DNA of 64,000 nt, taken from Balanoglossus misakiensis (taxonomy: Eukaryota > Hemichordata). The position numbers were made by a program, and so were the translations under genes. The notes below the pieces were generated by a model that saw only the letters and a list, made by a program, of their open reading frames with translations, was not told the DNA's origin and searched no databases. Each line of letters begins with the position of its first letter. Position 1 is the stretch's first letter. Shown one piece after another: positions 25,120 to 36,515 of this stretch. Where the stretch lies: positions 7,626,001 to 7,690,000 of the forward strand of contig CM082578.2 in the NCBI GenBank assembly GCA_040954595.2, written 5' to 3'.

Positions 25120-28100
25120 ATTTCAATATTTACGCTGCGTTTTTTATCTGTCGAGTATAAGAAACATGCAAGAAACTTGGTCATTTTTTTGTCGCGGTTC
25201 ACTTGGGCAAGTCTGAATACGTAGTGCTCAGGAAAGAGAAATATAAACTCGCTAAAACCTTGTCTTTCCGTCCGCATGACCAACCAAGAAGCGAAAAAGT
25301 CCTTATTCGGGCCGTAATAAAACGTTTTTGTCGCCGATGAGTGAATAAAGAACGGTCAGATCGTTGCGGTGCAGGGAACTCTTATTTGCACCGCAGCGGT
25401 GAACTCTTATTTGCACCACTGCGGTGCAAATAAGAGTTCGCACCGCTGCGGTGCAAATAAGATCATTGTAGTTATGCTGCAATATAGTTCGGTAAATTTC
25501 CGACTTTTTCTAGAACACATCGTGATGGCGAAGGGTTCAGGAAGGCTTGACTTTTACCTCAAGGTGTCAACTGATGTTGGTTCGAGACCACTTTTTTTCT
25601 ATTTCTTTTTTTTGTGAGAACTTTTAACGACATTGTCATTGTAATTTTTATCAAATTCATAAATCCAATTTATTTCAATATCTACGCTGCGTTTTTTATC
25701 TGTCGGGTATAAGAAACATGCAGGGAAACTTGATCATTTTTTGTCGCGGTTCACTTGGGCAAGTCTGAATACGTAGTGCTCAGGAAAGAGAAAGATAAAC
25801 TCGCTAAAACCGTGTCTTTCCGTCCACATGACCAACCAAGGAGCGAAAAAGTCATTATTTGGGTCGTAAAAAAACGTTTTTGTCGCCGAGGAGTGAATAA
25901 AGAACGGTCAGATCGTTGCGGTGCAGGGAACTCTTATTTGCACCGCAGCGGAAAACTCTTATTTGCACCGCTGCGGTGCAAATAAGAGTTCGCACCGCTG
26001 CGGTGCAAATAAGATCATTGTAGTAATGCTGCAATATAGTGCGGTAAATTTCCGACTTTTTCGAGAAAACATCGTGATGGCGAAGGGTACAGGAAGGCTT
26101 GACTTTTACCTCAAGGTGTCAACTTATGTTGGTTCGAGACCACTTTTTTTCTATTTCTTGTTTTTTTATGAGAACTTTTAACGACATTGTCATTGTAATT
26201 TTTATCAATTTCATAAATCCAATTTATTTCATTATCTACGCTGCGTTTTTTATCTGTCGGGTATAAGAAACATGCAGGGAAACTTGGTCATTTTTTGTCG
26301 CGGTTCACTTGGGCAAGTCTGAATACGTAGTGCTCAGGAAAGAGAAATATAAACTCGCTAAAACCTTGTCTTTCCGTCCGCATGACCAACCAAGAAGCGA
26401 AAAAGTCCTTATTCGGGCCGTAATAAAACGTTTTTGTCGCCGATGAGTGAATAAAGAACGGTCAGATCGTTGCGGTGCAGGGAACTCTTATTTGCACCGC
26501 AGCGGTGAACTCTTATTTGCACCGCTGCGGTGCAAATAAGAGTTCGCACCGCTGCGGTGCAAATAAGATCATTGTAGTTATGCTGCAATATAGTGCGGTA
26601 AATTTCCGACTTTTCGAGAACACATCGTGATGGCGAAGGGTTCAGGAAGGCTTGACTTTTACCTCAAGGTGTCAACTGATGTTGGTTCGAGACCACTTTT
26701 TTTCTATTTCTTTTTTTTTTGTGAGAACTTTTAACGACATTGTCATTGTAATTTTTATCAAATTCATAAATCCAATTTATTTCAATATCTACGCTGCGTT
26801 TTTTATCTGTCGGGTATAAGAAACATGCAGGGAAACTTGATCATTTTTTGTCGCGGTTCACTTGGGCAAGTCTGAATACGTAGTGCTCAGGAAAGAGAAA
26901 GATAAACTCGCTAAAACCGTGTCTTTCCGTCCACATGACCAACCAAGGAGCGAAAAAGTCATTATTTGGGCCGTAATAAAACGTTTTTGTCGCCGAGGAG
27001 TGAATAAAGAACGGTCAGATCGTTGCGGTGCAGGGAACTCTTATTTGCACCGCAGCGGTGAACTCTTATTTGCACCGCTGCGGTGCAAATAAGAGTTCGC
27101 ACCGCTGCGGTGCAAATAAGATCATTGTAGTTATGCTGCAATATAGTGCGGTAAATTTCCGACTTTTTCTAGAACACATCGTGATGGCGAAGGGTACAGG
27201 AAGGCTTGACTTTTACCTCAAGGTGTCAACTTATGTTGGTTCGAGACCACTTTTTTTCTATTTCTTGTTTTTTTATGAGAACTTTTAACGACATTGTCAT
27301 TGTAATTTTTATCAATTTCATAAATCCAATTTATTTCATTATCTACGCTGCGTTTTTTATCTGTCGGGTATAAGAAACATGCAGGGAAACTTGGTCATTT
27401 TTTTGTCGCGGTTCACTTGGGCAAGTCTGAATACGTAGTGCACAGGAAAGAGAAATATAAACTCGCTAAAACCGTGTCTTTCCGTCCGCATGACCAACCA
27501 AGGAGCGAAAAAGTCATTATTTGGGCCGTAATAAAACGTTTTTGTCGCCGAGGAGTGAATAAAGAACGGTCAGATCGTTGCGGTGCAGGGAACTCTTATT
27601 TGCACCGCAGCGGTGAACTCTTATTTGCACCGCTGCGGTGCAAATAAGAGTTCGCACCGCTGCGGTGCAAATAAGATCATTGTAGTTATGCTGCAATATA
27701 GTGCGGTAAATTTCCGACTTTTTCTAGAACACATCGTGATGGCGAAGGGTACAGGAAGGCTTGACTTTTACCTCAAGGTGTCAACTTATGTTGGTTCGAG
27801 ACCACTTTTTTTCTATTTCTTGTTTTTTTATGAGAACTTTTAACGACATTGTCATTGTAATTTTTATCAATTTCATAAATCCAATTTATTTCATTATCTA
27901 CGCTGCGTTTTTTATCTGTCGGGTATAAGAAACATGCAGGGAAACTTGGTCATTTTTTTGTCGCGGTTCACTTGGGCAAGTCTGAATACGTAGTGCACAG
28001 GAAAGAGAAATATAAACTCGCTAAAACCGTGTCTTTCCGTCCGCATGACCAACCAAGGAGCGAAAAAGTCATTATTTGGGCCGTAATAAAACGTTTTTGT

Positions 28101-29101
28101 CGCCGAGGAGTGAATAAAGAACGGTCAGATCGTTGCGGTGCAGGGAACTCTTATTTGCACCGCAGCGGTGAACTCTTATTTGCACCGCTGCGGTGCAAAT
28201 AAGAGTTCGCACCGCTGCGGTGCAAATAAGATCATTGTAGTTATGCTGCAATATAGTGCGGTAAATTTCCGACTTTTTCGAGAACACATCGTGATGGCGA
28301 AGGGTTCAGGAAGGCTTGACTTTTACCTCAAGGTGTCAACTGATGTTGGTTCGAGACCACTTTTTTTCTATTTCTTTTTTTTTTTGTGAGAACTTTTAAC
28401 GACATTGTCATTGTAATTTTTATCAAATTCATAAATCCAATTTATTTCAATATCTACGCTGCGTTTTTTATCTGTCGGGTATAAGAAACATGCAGGGAAA
28501 CTTGATCATTTTTTGTCGCGGTTCACTTGGGCAAGTCTGAATACGTAGTGCTCAGGAAAGAGAAAGATAAACTCGCTAAAACCGTGTCTTTCCGTCCACA
28601 TGACCAACCAAGGAGCGAAAAAGTCATTATTTGGGCCGTAATAAAACGTTTTTGTCGCCGAGGAGTGAATAAAGAACGGTCAGATCGTTGCGGTGCAGGG
28701 AACTCTTATTTGCACCGCAGCGGTGAACTCTTATTTGCACCGCTGCGGTGCAAATAAGAGTTCGCACCGCTGCGGTGCAAATAAGATCATTGTAGTTATG
28801 CTGCAATATAGTGCGGTAAATTTCCGACTTTTTCGAGAAGACATCGTGATGGCGAAGGGTTCAGGAAGGCTTGACTTTTACCTCAAGGTGTCAACTGATG
28901 TTGGTTCGAGACAACTTTTTTTTCTATTTCTTTTTTTTGTGAGAACTTTTAACGACATTGTCATTGTTATTTTTATCAATTTCATAAATCCAATTTATTT
29001 CAATATCTACGCTGCGTTTTTTTATCTGTCGGGTATAAGAAACATGCAGGGAAACTTGGTCATTTTTTTGTCGCGGTTCACTTGGGCAAGTCTGAATACG
29101 G
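25120..29101 (+). repeat. tandem satellite array, about 7.2 units of 552-555 bp
   Basis: The phrase ACTTGGGCAAGTCTGAATACG begins at 25201, 25753, 26307, 26860, 27415, 27970, 28525 and 29080, giving spacings of 552, 554, 553, 555, 555, 555 and 555. Units differ by few substitutions, and two subtypes occur (GTCAACTGATGTTGG versus GTCAACTTATGTTGG). Units starting 27415 and 27970 are almost identical over much of their length, which points to recent local amplification. Every unit has a compact cluster of three CACCGCWGCGGTG palindromes; the longest inverted repeat has 19-bp arms (27,615-27,633 and 27,635-27,653). Two overlapping small ORFs (76 and 86 codons) recur but resemble no protein I know. 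The array starts within a partial unit and ends abruptly at 29,101. Confidence 0.95.
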
Positions 29102-30150
29102 AGGGTAAGGGTTAGGAATCCAAATTTTTGGCCCAATTTTTGGGGTACCCTCAGCTTACCTTTGAAGTACTTACTGAAGTACTTACATAAAAAACGTAGA
29201 AGTTCACTTCTGGTTGTTGTGTTTGTACTTGTAAGACATCCATTTCGGGTGGTTGCCTACTCCCCCATATCTCCACATCCTGAGCAAATACAGCCTACGC
29301 ATTTGAATGGTACAACCCTGAATGGAGTCTTATGGTTATTATCTCTATGCTTGGGCCCCTTCAATGCTGCTTGCAGCTTTAATTTGTCCTGAACTTTGTG
29401 GTACTTTCCTTGACAGATTACAGAGATTTATAATGCGTGCTTCTCCGACTCATAGCTTGGGTGGTTGCGTAGCGCGGAAGCACAGTTTCGCCACCAAGAA
29501 GCAGATGAAGAAGTAAAAATAGTAAGCTTATAACGATGTGAAATTTGTGATATTTTTGTTTTTGCAACGATCACACAAAAGTGCAAAGTTACGAGAGTAT
29601 TGCACTCTCGGGTTAAATGAATATTGAGAACTCGAAGCCACCAAATATTATTAGTGCGAAATTGAACTTCGGTGACAAAATGAGACGGTCCCTAAAAGGT
29701 CAAAAGGGGTGAACATGACTCATCGGGTCACGTGAGGTGACCCGCACCCATCATGCAATATTGAATATGGCTTCATAGAGGCAGCGTACAAGCAGTCAGC
29801 AATCCAAGATCGCGAGCGACTGGCGATTACTACGTTCATTTGGCACCAGCTGAACTGTGATGCTTACAGGCTGTGTTACTGATGTGTAAATACTGCATGA
29901 GATCCTGCCAAGGGAACCCGTGATTTGTATAGTTGCCTCTCTTGTTTACTTCGTTGTTATCATCAGTGCGGAAGAAGAACTCGGTCAGGCAACGTAGCAC
30001 TGTAGACTGTGTGTATTGTAGCAGTCGACTTTTGCTACATACAGTACAAGGTTGTCGCGTTTTATCACCGCCGCAGCAACTGACTGAAGGTGATCGTTCA
30101 CAAAAGGCGCTGAAACAATTCACAGAAATGACCAAGGCCGCACACTCGGT
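29102..30150 (+). promoter_or_regulatory. TMEM243 5' flank
   Basis: Non-coding sequence between the satellite and TMEM243. At 29,724-29,744 is a hairpin with 8-bp arms, CGGGTCAC..GTGACCCG, whose centre GGTCACGTGAGG is an E-box near the CLEAR-type consensus. The transcription start is not determined and no TATA box is obvious. Confidence 0.3.
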
Positions 30151-30178
30151 ATGGGAACTGAACAGTATCAAACCATAG
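29933..30178 (+). other. upstream ORF overlapping the TMEM243 start codon
   Basis: A reading frame that stops at TAG (30,176-30,178), 28 nt inside the TMEM243 coding region and out of frame with it. It can start at several ATGs, the last at 30,128, only 23 nt before the TMEM243 ATG. If the transcript starts upstream of 30,128 this uORF would be expected to reduce initiation at TMEM243. The peptide itself resembles nothing known. Confidence 0.35.
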
Positions 30179-32297
30179 GCGCAGGTGACCCCGAAAGACC
30201 GCTGTTCGGCGAACAGAGGCCGAAGGTACGTCTAAAAATATCACGTTTCGAAACACGCCCACTTTCTGTGATCGGTAGTCAAGGATACCTCGTACTGCCA
30301 AAATGAGAATATTTTTCCTGTAGCCGCCTTTCTGTAAAACAAGAAAAGTGGGATGAAACGTATTAAAGACCACCGCTTCCATGTATTTTTGGACAATCCA
30401 ATGACATTGACAATGTTCAGTGCCAGGCAAAGGCTGTTACAATGTATGTGTACAATGTACTTATCATTGGAATCCGTGGGAAGTCATAAGTTGTATATGT
30501 GTTTTCAGCTATTTTTATAGTCGCAGTGACAAAGTCCATCTTTCGCACCATAAACACCAGTAGTCAACACATCCAGGATGGTGGTGTAGATAACACAGTC
30601 ACATATTTTGGAACAAAATGTAAATACAGATTGAAGAATGTCAAGCTGAACTTGAACAGTGTCTACTCTTTTCTTACCATTAAAAATAAATGTTATTAAA
30701 ATATAAAAATTGTACAAAGACACTGCTGATTTAGAAACTAATTTGAACTGGATTTGAACTCGGAACCTATGGTACCGATTCATGTAGTGAGGAAGTCAGT
30801 GGACGGAATTCCTCAATGGAAATGAAATGTACTGTATCATCCTGGTTTCCTGACAAAAATAGGATGTACACAACCAGATATTGCATGAGATAAGCACTCA
30901 TGTTTTATTGACCTATGCCATGGCATTTGTGTAAAGTGTACTTGGAGAAATGTATCTAAAATTCTGTTTCAGTTTTACCCGTTGTTGTAATGGACTCAAA
31001 GTTGCAGTGTTCCTATCTTGTGCTGATCTGTCTAGTTTCAAATCTTGAAATTATGCAGCATATAATTAAAAATCATATTTCAATGCTTGGCGTATATATT
31101 GTAGCCTGAAGGACTTAGGTCTCTGTGAGGTGAATGGTTCAACCCTGTGAATGGATGTTGAACAAATGTTTTCAGGTCATGACGAGTGAAAACCGGTGCA
31201 CATATATCACATTGTTATTTATTGGAATAAATCAATGTTGATTTTTCTCTTTAACAGGATCGTCTTATTAACCTAGCGTTGGGTGCAATAACAGCTGTCT
31301 TAGTGTCGGTGAGTACATGTAAAATAACTGCCACCACTGATGTTTTGTTGGATAGTGTTGTAGACTGCCTTGTTCCTAATGTTTGGAGTGTCAATGTTTT
31401 CATCTCAGCTTTGTTTCGCTTTGCAACCTGTTACCTGTTACATAATATGAAGAGTACCTCTACAATACAGCTATCCTGAATATAGCTGTTCTAATAATCT
31501 GTGACTGATATCAGTAAACCAACAAAGTCCCAGAAAATTGGTTCCCCTTCCAATGCTACAATTTAATGTTGATTATCATAGAAAAATACCATGTTTGACT
31601 TCAAAAGCTCTAGGAAAAATTCTGGAAAAAGTCCTCTAATGAGCAAGTATTTACCCTGCAATATTAATCTATGCAAGCAGTCAACTGGTCTAAAAATAGA
31701 ATTCGTATAAATTATACATGTAAATGTGTGTAAGTTATTGCTATATAATATGTTTCTTTGTTTATTGCGGCATAGGTGACACTGATCAGTGCCTTCGTAT
31801 TTCCAAGTTGGCCGCCAAATGGCATCAATGTATATTTTGGTGTTTGCATAGCACTCATATGTGCTTCTAATTTAGTTTTGGTAAGTGAACAGTTATTTGA
31901 CATTTTTTGAAAATGACACCTTACGGGTGTAATAGTTGTAACAGGAAACCGAAATCTTGTAATCTGTGGCACACAATAAAACAGGAACTAGTGAGTTTCC
32001 GTTTGGTTCAGCAGTTGGGTGCTACCCATTGTACTATTTTATCCAAAGTTCAGGGTTCTGTTGTGTGAGGGCGCTGTTCTCACTTCCAATGATTGTTTCA
32101 CTGTTTTTCTTTCAACTAGATATTCATATACATGACAACACATTCTCTAACAACACTTTCTCTCCTTCGTTTTCCAGATACACTGGTATCGACAGGGCGA
32201 CGTCGCTCCTAAGTTTAGAACTTTGATATTTTACAACACATTTACCATCATTCTCCTGTGCGTTTGCGCCAATCTCTACTTCCATTGGCCCAAGTGA
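30151..32297 (+). CDS. TMEM243: TMEM243 orthologue, four-exon small membrane protein
   Basis: Small multipass membrane protein of poorly defined function; the human protein (MM-TRAG) was linked by name to drug-resistance gene regulation. Exons 30151-30225, 31258-31308, 31776-31880, 32178-32297, all GT-AG and all phase 0, giving 116 aa (human 118). The N-terminus carries DPERPLFGE, like human RPLFGE. Hydrophobic segments follow: about residues 28-50 (ending LISAFVFPSWPP), 54-75, and 93-110. The signatures HWYRQGDVAPKFRTLIFY and LLCVCANLYFHW match the human family closely. The start ATG at 30,151 gives the conserved N-terminus; an out-of-frame uORF overlaps it. The gene converges on DMTF1, as recalled for the human pair. 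Confidence 0.95.
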
Positions 32298-33279
32298 ACA
32301 GACTACACAAGAGAGCAGTACACCAACATCAGAAATTGTATTCTAATTATGCGTCAGAGCTGACCTGCTTTTGAGTCAAACTCAAGCTCCCACCCAGTGG
32401 GGAATATCAATGCAATGTACGTATATAGTTACATGTGATGTCTAGATATCTGCAGTGATCACAATTCTGCAAATTGTAAAATAGAGCTGTATGCAGATTC
32501 TCTGTGGCAGGTTACTTTATTGTGTGTTTACAATGACCGCATTTGAGGGAAGACTCCATCAACACTTTACAGGCGTCATCTATTTATCAAAAATGAAAAA
32601 TAAGCGTGAGAGAAGAAAGCTGTTCATTAAACTTCATGAACGTTTAGTTTAGAGTCCCACAGGTGCAACTTTGTTTCCACAACTCATGGCTGATTTCTAA
32701 CTCAACAGAACTATTTTTGTCTTCCATACAAAATGTAAACATTTACTGGATATTTTTCTTTCACATGTACAAAAGTCGGTAACTTGAGGAATGTTGATTG
32801 GGCTACAGTACTTGGGTACAGTGTGACTTCAGCTAGCTAAAAACCTTCACCAGATACACAAGATTGTTTCATAGCCCAGGTGTGGAACAATGTCATGAAA
32901 CAGAGATGAACCAGGCTATATTCCCATCAAAACCATACACTATTTCCTTTCATGATGTCAGCAAAAGTAGTCAATATTTAATTTCTTCGAATTCTCGGTT
33001 TCCCTGTGTGTGGAGGTCAACTTCTGCATGATGGAGTTATACTTCACTGAAGATGTTAGGAAAGGCAAACAAGTCCACTGTCCAGCAAGGTCATGACATT
33101 GGGTTTTAATCAAGCTCAAATTTGACCTAGATCCACTGACCTAGCTGTGTTTTTGTCCATTTGTTTTATAGTCAAACTGTAACAGTCAGAGTGGCTGACC
33201 TTTGGTCCCAGTTTTTTTGTGTGTGATGACCATCACAGGTATCACTGTTGTCCATCCGTAGATACATTAACATGATGTG

Positions 33280-33285
33280 AATAAA
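33280..33285 (+). terminator. candidate poly(A) signal, TMEM243 proximal
   Basis: AATAAA about 1 kb past the TMEM243 stop, followed by T/G-rich sequence around 33,340-33,365. Would give a 3' UTR of about 1 kb. Confidence 0.35.
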
Positions 33286-35197
33286 CTTTGGGCACAGGGC
33301 TTTTCTGGCAGTGTTAGTGGCAGGTCAGAGTTCAACAAGTAGGTATGCGTGATTCTGTGTGTTTTAGATCTCTAAGAGCAAATTAGACACAAAAACTTGA
33401 TATTATTTTGATTTTACGTAAAAAAATATTGATGTCCTGTTCTGCGTTCTGAAATGTGCTGAACCATATCAGTTGTAACAGCTCAGTGAACCACTTGTTT
33501 CCTCTATAACACCCAGGACACAATTTCTGATACAGACCATTGTGAAATGGAAGTACTTGTGGGCCATATTGTCTACAAGAAGTGTGGGACTACAACTTTA
33601 TTTCTCGCACAACACTATGTCAAAAGTGTGTTCTTTCAATGAAAAAACACACAAACTAATTTTCCAGGAACCAGCTGTTCTTGAAAGTCCATTTAACTTA
33701 CTGAAATATGAAATCTAAAATTGTACTACCAGAGTATACATCCTTTATTGTTGTTTTTTTTACCCTGCAGCTGTCCATGACACAGACCTTGGCAAATGAA
33801 AACAAACCACAATATGATTTACTTGTTTCAAGTTTATTTCCATCTGGAATTTTCTCCCATAGTGCATTTTTGTTGAGAGATTTGATATGTAAATATTTTC
33901 TTCAGAAATTGTATATGACCATATTTTTCTATGGACGCATCATACTGCCAATGTTGGACTGGTCATAACCACAGCATTTCTCTTAGAGATGTGATGTTGC
34001 TGTCAAAGCATTATAGAGATTAATTAAGCAGTACTCTAAAAAAAGATCATATATCACGGCTGTGTTGTCATGGAGTCCATTTTTATATTATCCGTCTCAA
34101 AGTTGTATTTACATAATTTTCTTTTCCCTTGACATTTGTGTTGAAAGTTTAATGTTCCAGCCTCTTTAATCTAGAAAGTTTAAAGGGAGAAAAAGGGGAG
34201 TGGGCCTAGCTGTAAAATTATATCGCCAAATAAGAATTAAGATATGTCAGGAGAGTCTTTTCATTAAACTAACAATGGCGACAGTGTTGTGTATGTGGTG
34301 CTTGGTTAAATCTACACATTCATTCTAACTGCTGGAGGAAATCCTAATGCACAGTGGCTTCAAAAGTCTCCCAACGAGTATTTTGAAAGCCAGGACGAAC
34401 ACGACCCAAGATTGACCCCAGGTTTTCAATCCCTGTGGAATGACAAGTTAAACACAGGGAACAATCAGAGCACTGTTACAGAAATGAAGGGATTTTGGAA
34501 AAAGGGCTGGTTCACCTAACAACCTGTGAATAACAATTATTCTACTCACTCTACTAGAAAGTGGTGACCATTACAGAATCTGTCTGCTGCAGAATAATAG
34601 TGATATTTTACGCACCTGCATATTGTACATATGTTTCAAATTGGAGTTGAATTGGAAATTGGTTATGAATACTCTGTGTCCAAATTCTCAAAGCCAATGA
34701 TGGTCTGAATGGTTCTTGATCTATTCTAGGTGTGGATACACACAGGATATCCGTGCACTCAATATTCAGATGAAAATGCCAAATACAGAAAAGTTTGGAC
34801 AAAAAGATTCTACTTGCAAAGAATGGATTGTGCAGTACTTTTTCCAGATGTCCATATAGTATTTTAAGTGACTTTTAAAACTTTCGTAATTCTTTGTTGA
34901 CTATTATAAAACAATGGTACGATTTTACTCCATGGCAGAATAGTGTAATTGAGTCCTGGTAATGCCTCTCACAGTACTTTTCTCACATAATGTTTCTGTT
35001 GAATCTTTGCGTTGATTTGAAACAGCATCCTCAGAATTATGTGGTATATTTCACGGAAACATTTAATTGTACATGTACATCATTTCGGAATGTCAAATGT
35101 TTGTTATTTTGTCTTCCACTTTTAGAGTCCTACTTCTGCATGTGAAGAACAAATTCCTGTTGGTTACAAAGCAGTAACAATACAGGAATTGTCATGA

Positions 35198-35203
35198 AAT
35201 AAA
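35198..35203 (+). terminator. candidate poly(A) signal, TMEM243 distal
   Basis: AATAAA on the plus strand about 2.9 kb past the TMEM243 stop and facing the DMTF1 signal about 35 bp away. Either this or the proximal site could be used. Confidence 0.35.
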
Positions 35204-35238
35204 AACAACTTTACTGCAAATTGACTCTGAAGTCTTGA

Positions 35239-35244
35239 TTTATT
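35239..35244 (-). terminator. candidate poly(A) signal, DMTF1
   Basis: TTTATT on the plus strand is AATAAA on the minus strand, about 1.27 kb past the DMTF1 stop. It would give a plausible 3' UTR. Confidence 0.4.
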
Positions 35245-35880
35245 GCATTAAGTTAGCATGTGAGTCTGTACAAAGAAAGAAATATTGGCTCAATGTACAC
35301 ACAAAGTGTTCACCAAAAGTTAGAGTAACCACCAAAGTATAAGGAGAACGCACCTCTTGAATCAAGTGGCTGTCTTCCACACAAATTCAGCCATAGATTT
35401 TTTTCACTAATATTTAAAGTTACATTTCACAGTTAAAAAACCAAATGGAGTGTTTTTTTTTCACTTTGCATTGTGTTGGCTTCCCCCAAAAAATTGTTGG
35501 GTGGGCAGGCAATAAATTAGGGTTAAAGTCAGGTTGTCATAAACCACATTTTCTTGGCTTGGCTCTATATTACCCAAGTTTTGCTACTTTTCTAAAATGG
35601 AATTCACACTGAGAGAGCACTCTGACTTGGACTGCAGTTATCCAAAATGTTCAGAAAGTGTAAATGTGTAATCTGACATATACATATATACGGGGAGTGT
35701 ACTAATAGTAAATGTAAATGTACAACAATTCTAATTTAACGGGCAGTTCTTATTATTAAGAGGGAATTCCTGTGTTTTTCATGTGAAATCTCAGAAAGCA
35801 CACACTGGAAATGACACTGTCATATTACTGACAGGTTTATGACACATCGGTAAATGTGTCTTCAAGGAGAACATAGGGGC

Positions 35881-35968
35881 AGTGTTCTGAAAAGTGACAG
35901 CTTCTTGAAGATCACATAGGTTATAGTGTTCTGAAAAGTGACAGCTTCTTGAAGATCACATAGGTTAT
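35881..35968. repeat. 44-bp tandem duplication
   Basis: Two almost identical 44-bp copies starting AGTGTTCTGAAAAGTGACAG at 35,881 and 35,925. It lies in the presumed DMTF1 3' UTR. Recent duplication, no coding role. Confidence 0.9.
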
Positions 35969-36515
35969 GGACTGTTACATCAACTATAAAACAAACAGAT
36001 AACAAAATTGTCAATTTACAAAAAGATTGTACTGGTATGTCTGCCTTCAAAGACACTGTGTTAAGTGATTTGGTAGTTTTGGAAACTTATTGCGGTCATT
36101 CAAAAGACTATCTTTAACTGACAGATTTTTCCTCACAGAAACATACAATAATACCATCAAGAAACGTAACCAGGAACCCTGGTTTGAAATCCTCAAATGT
36201 TCACACAGTCAACTAATCAAATGAAAAGTCAAGTGATGGAACTGGTCAAGGAAAATAGAAGGCATATTTCAAAACTGTACAAAATTCTCCTAATTCGGAA
36301 AACACTGAACTGCAGGTCCAACACATGACAATTTCAAAGATTATCAAAATGCTTAAATTTGATAGCAGTTAATAGTGACATATCCATCGATATCCATAAC
36401 ACTACACACAGTAACATTGCTGCTCAGTGAGACACAACATATAACTTATTTGCATGTTGAGAATAACGGGTGGACATTTGCATATTAACACATTTAAGGC
36501 AGTTGACTGGCTACT

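Larger units (their letters stand above)
32298..36515. other. convergent 3' intergenic region of TMEM243 and DMTF1
   Basis: Non-coding DNA between two convergent stops. It holds candidate poly(A) signals for both genes and a 44-bp tandem duplication, listed separately. No exon is recognised. The 3' UTRs probably occupy much of it, but their limits are inferred from AATAAA motifs only. Confidence 0.6.

Noticed and set aside
25120-29101. Array considered as CRISPR or as tandem gene copies
   Set aside because: Units are 555 bp without unique spacers, the host is an animal, and the ORFs resemble no gene family.
29101-29116. Telomere-like GGGTAAGGGTTAGG at the end of the satellite
   Set aside because: Only about two degenerate repeats; too short to be an interstitial telomeric site.
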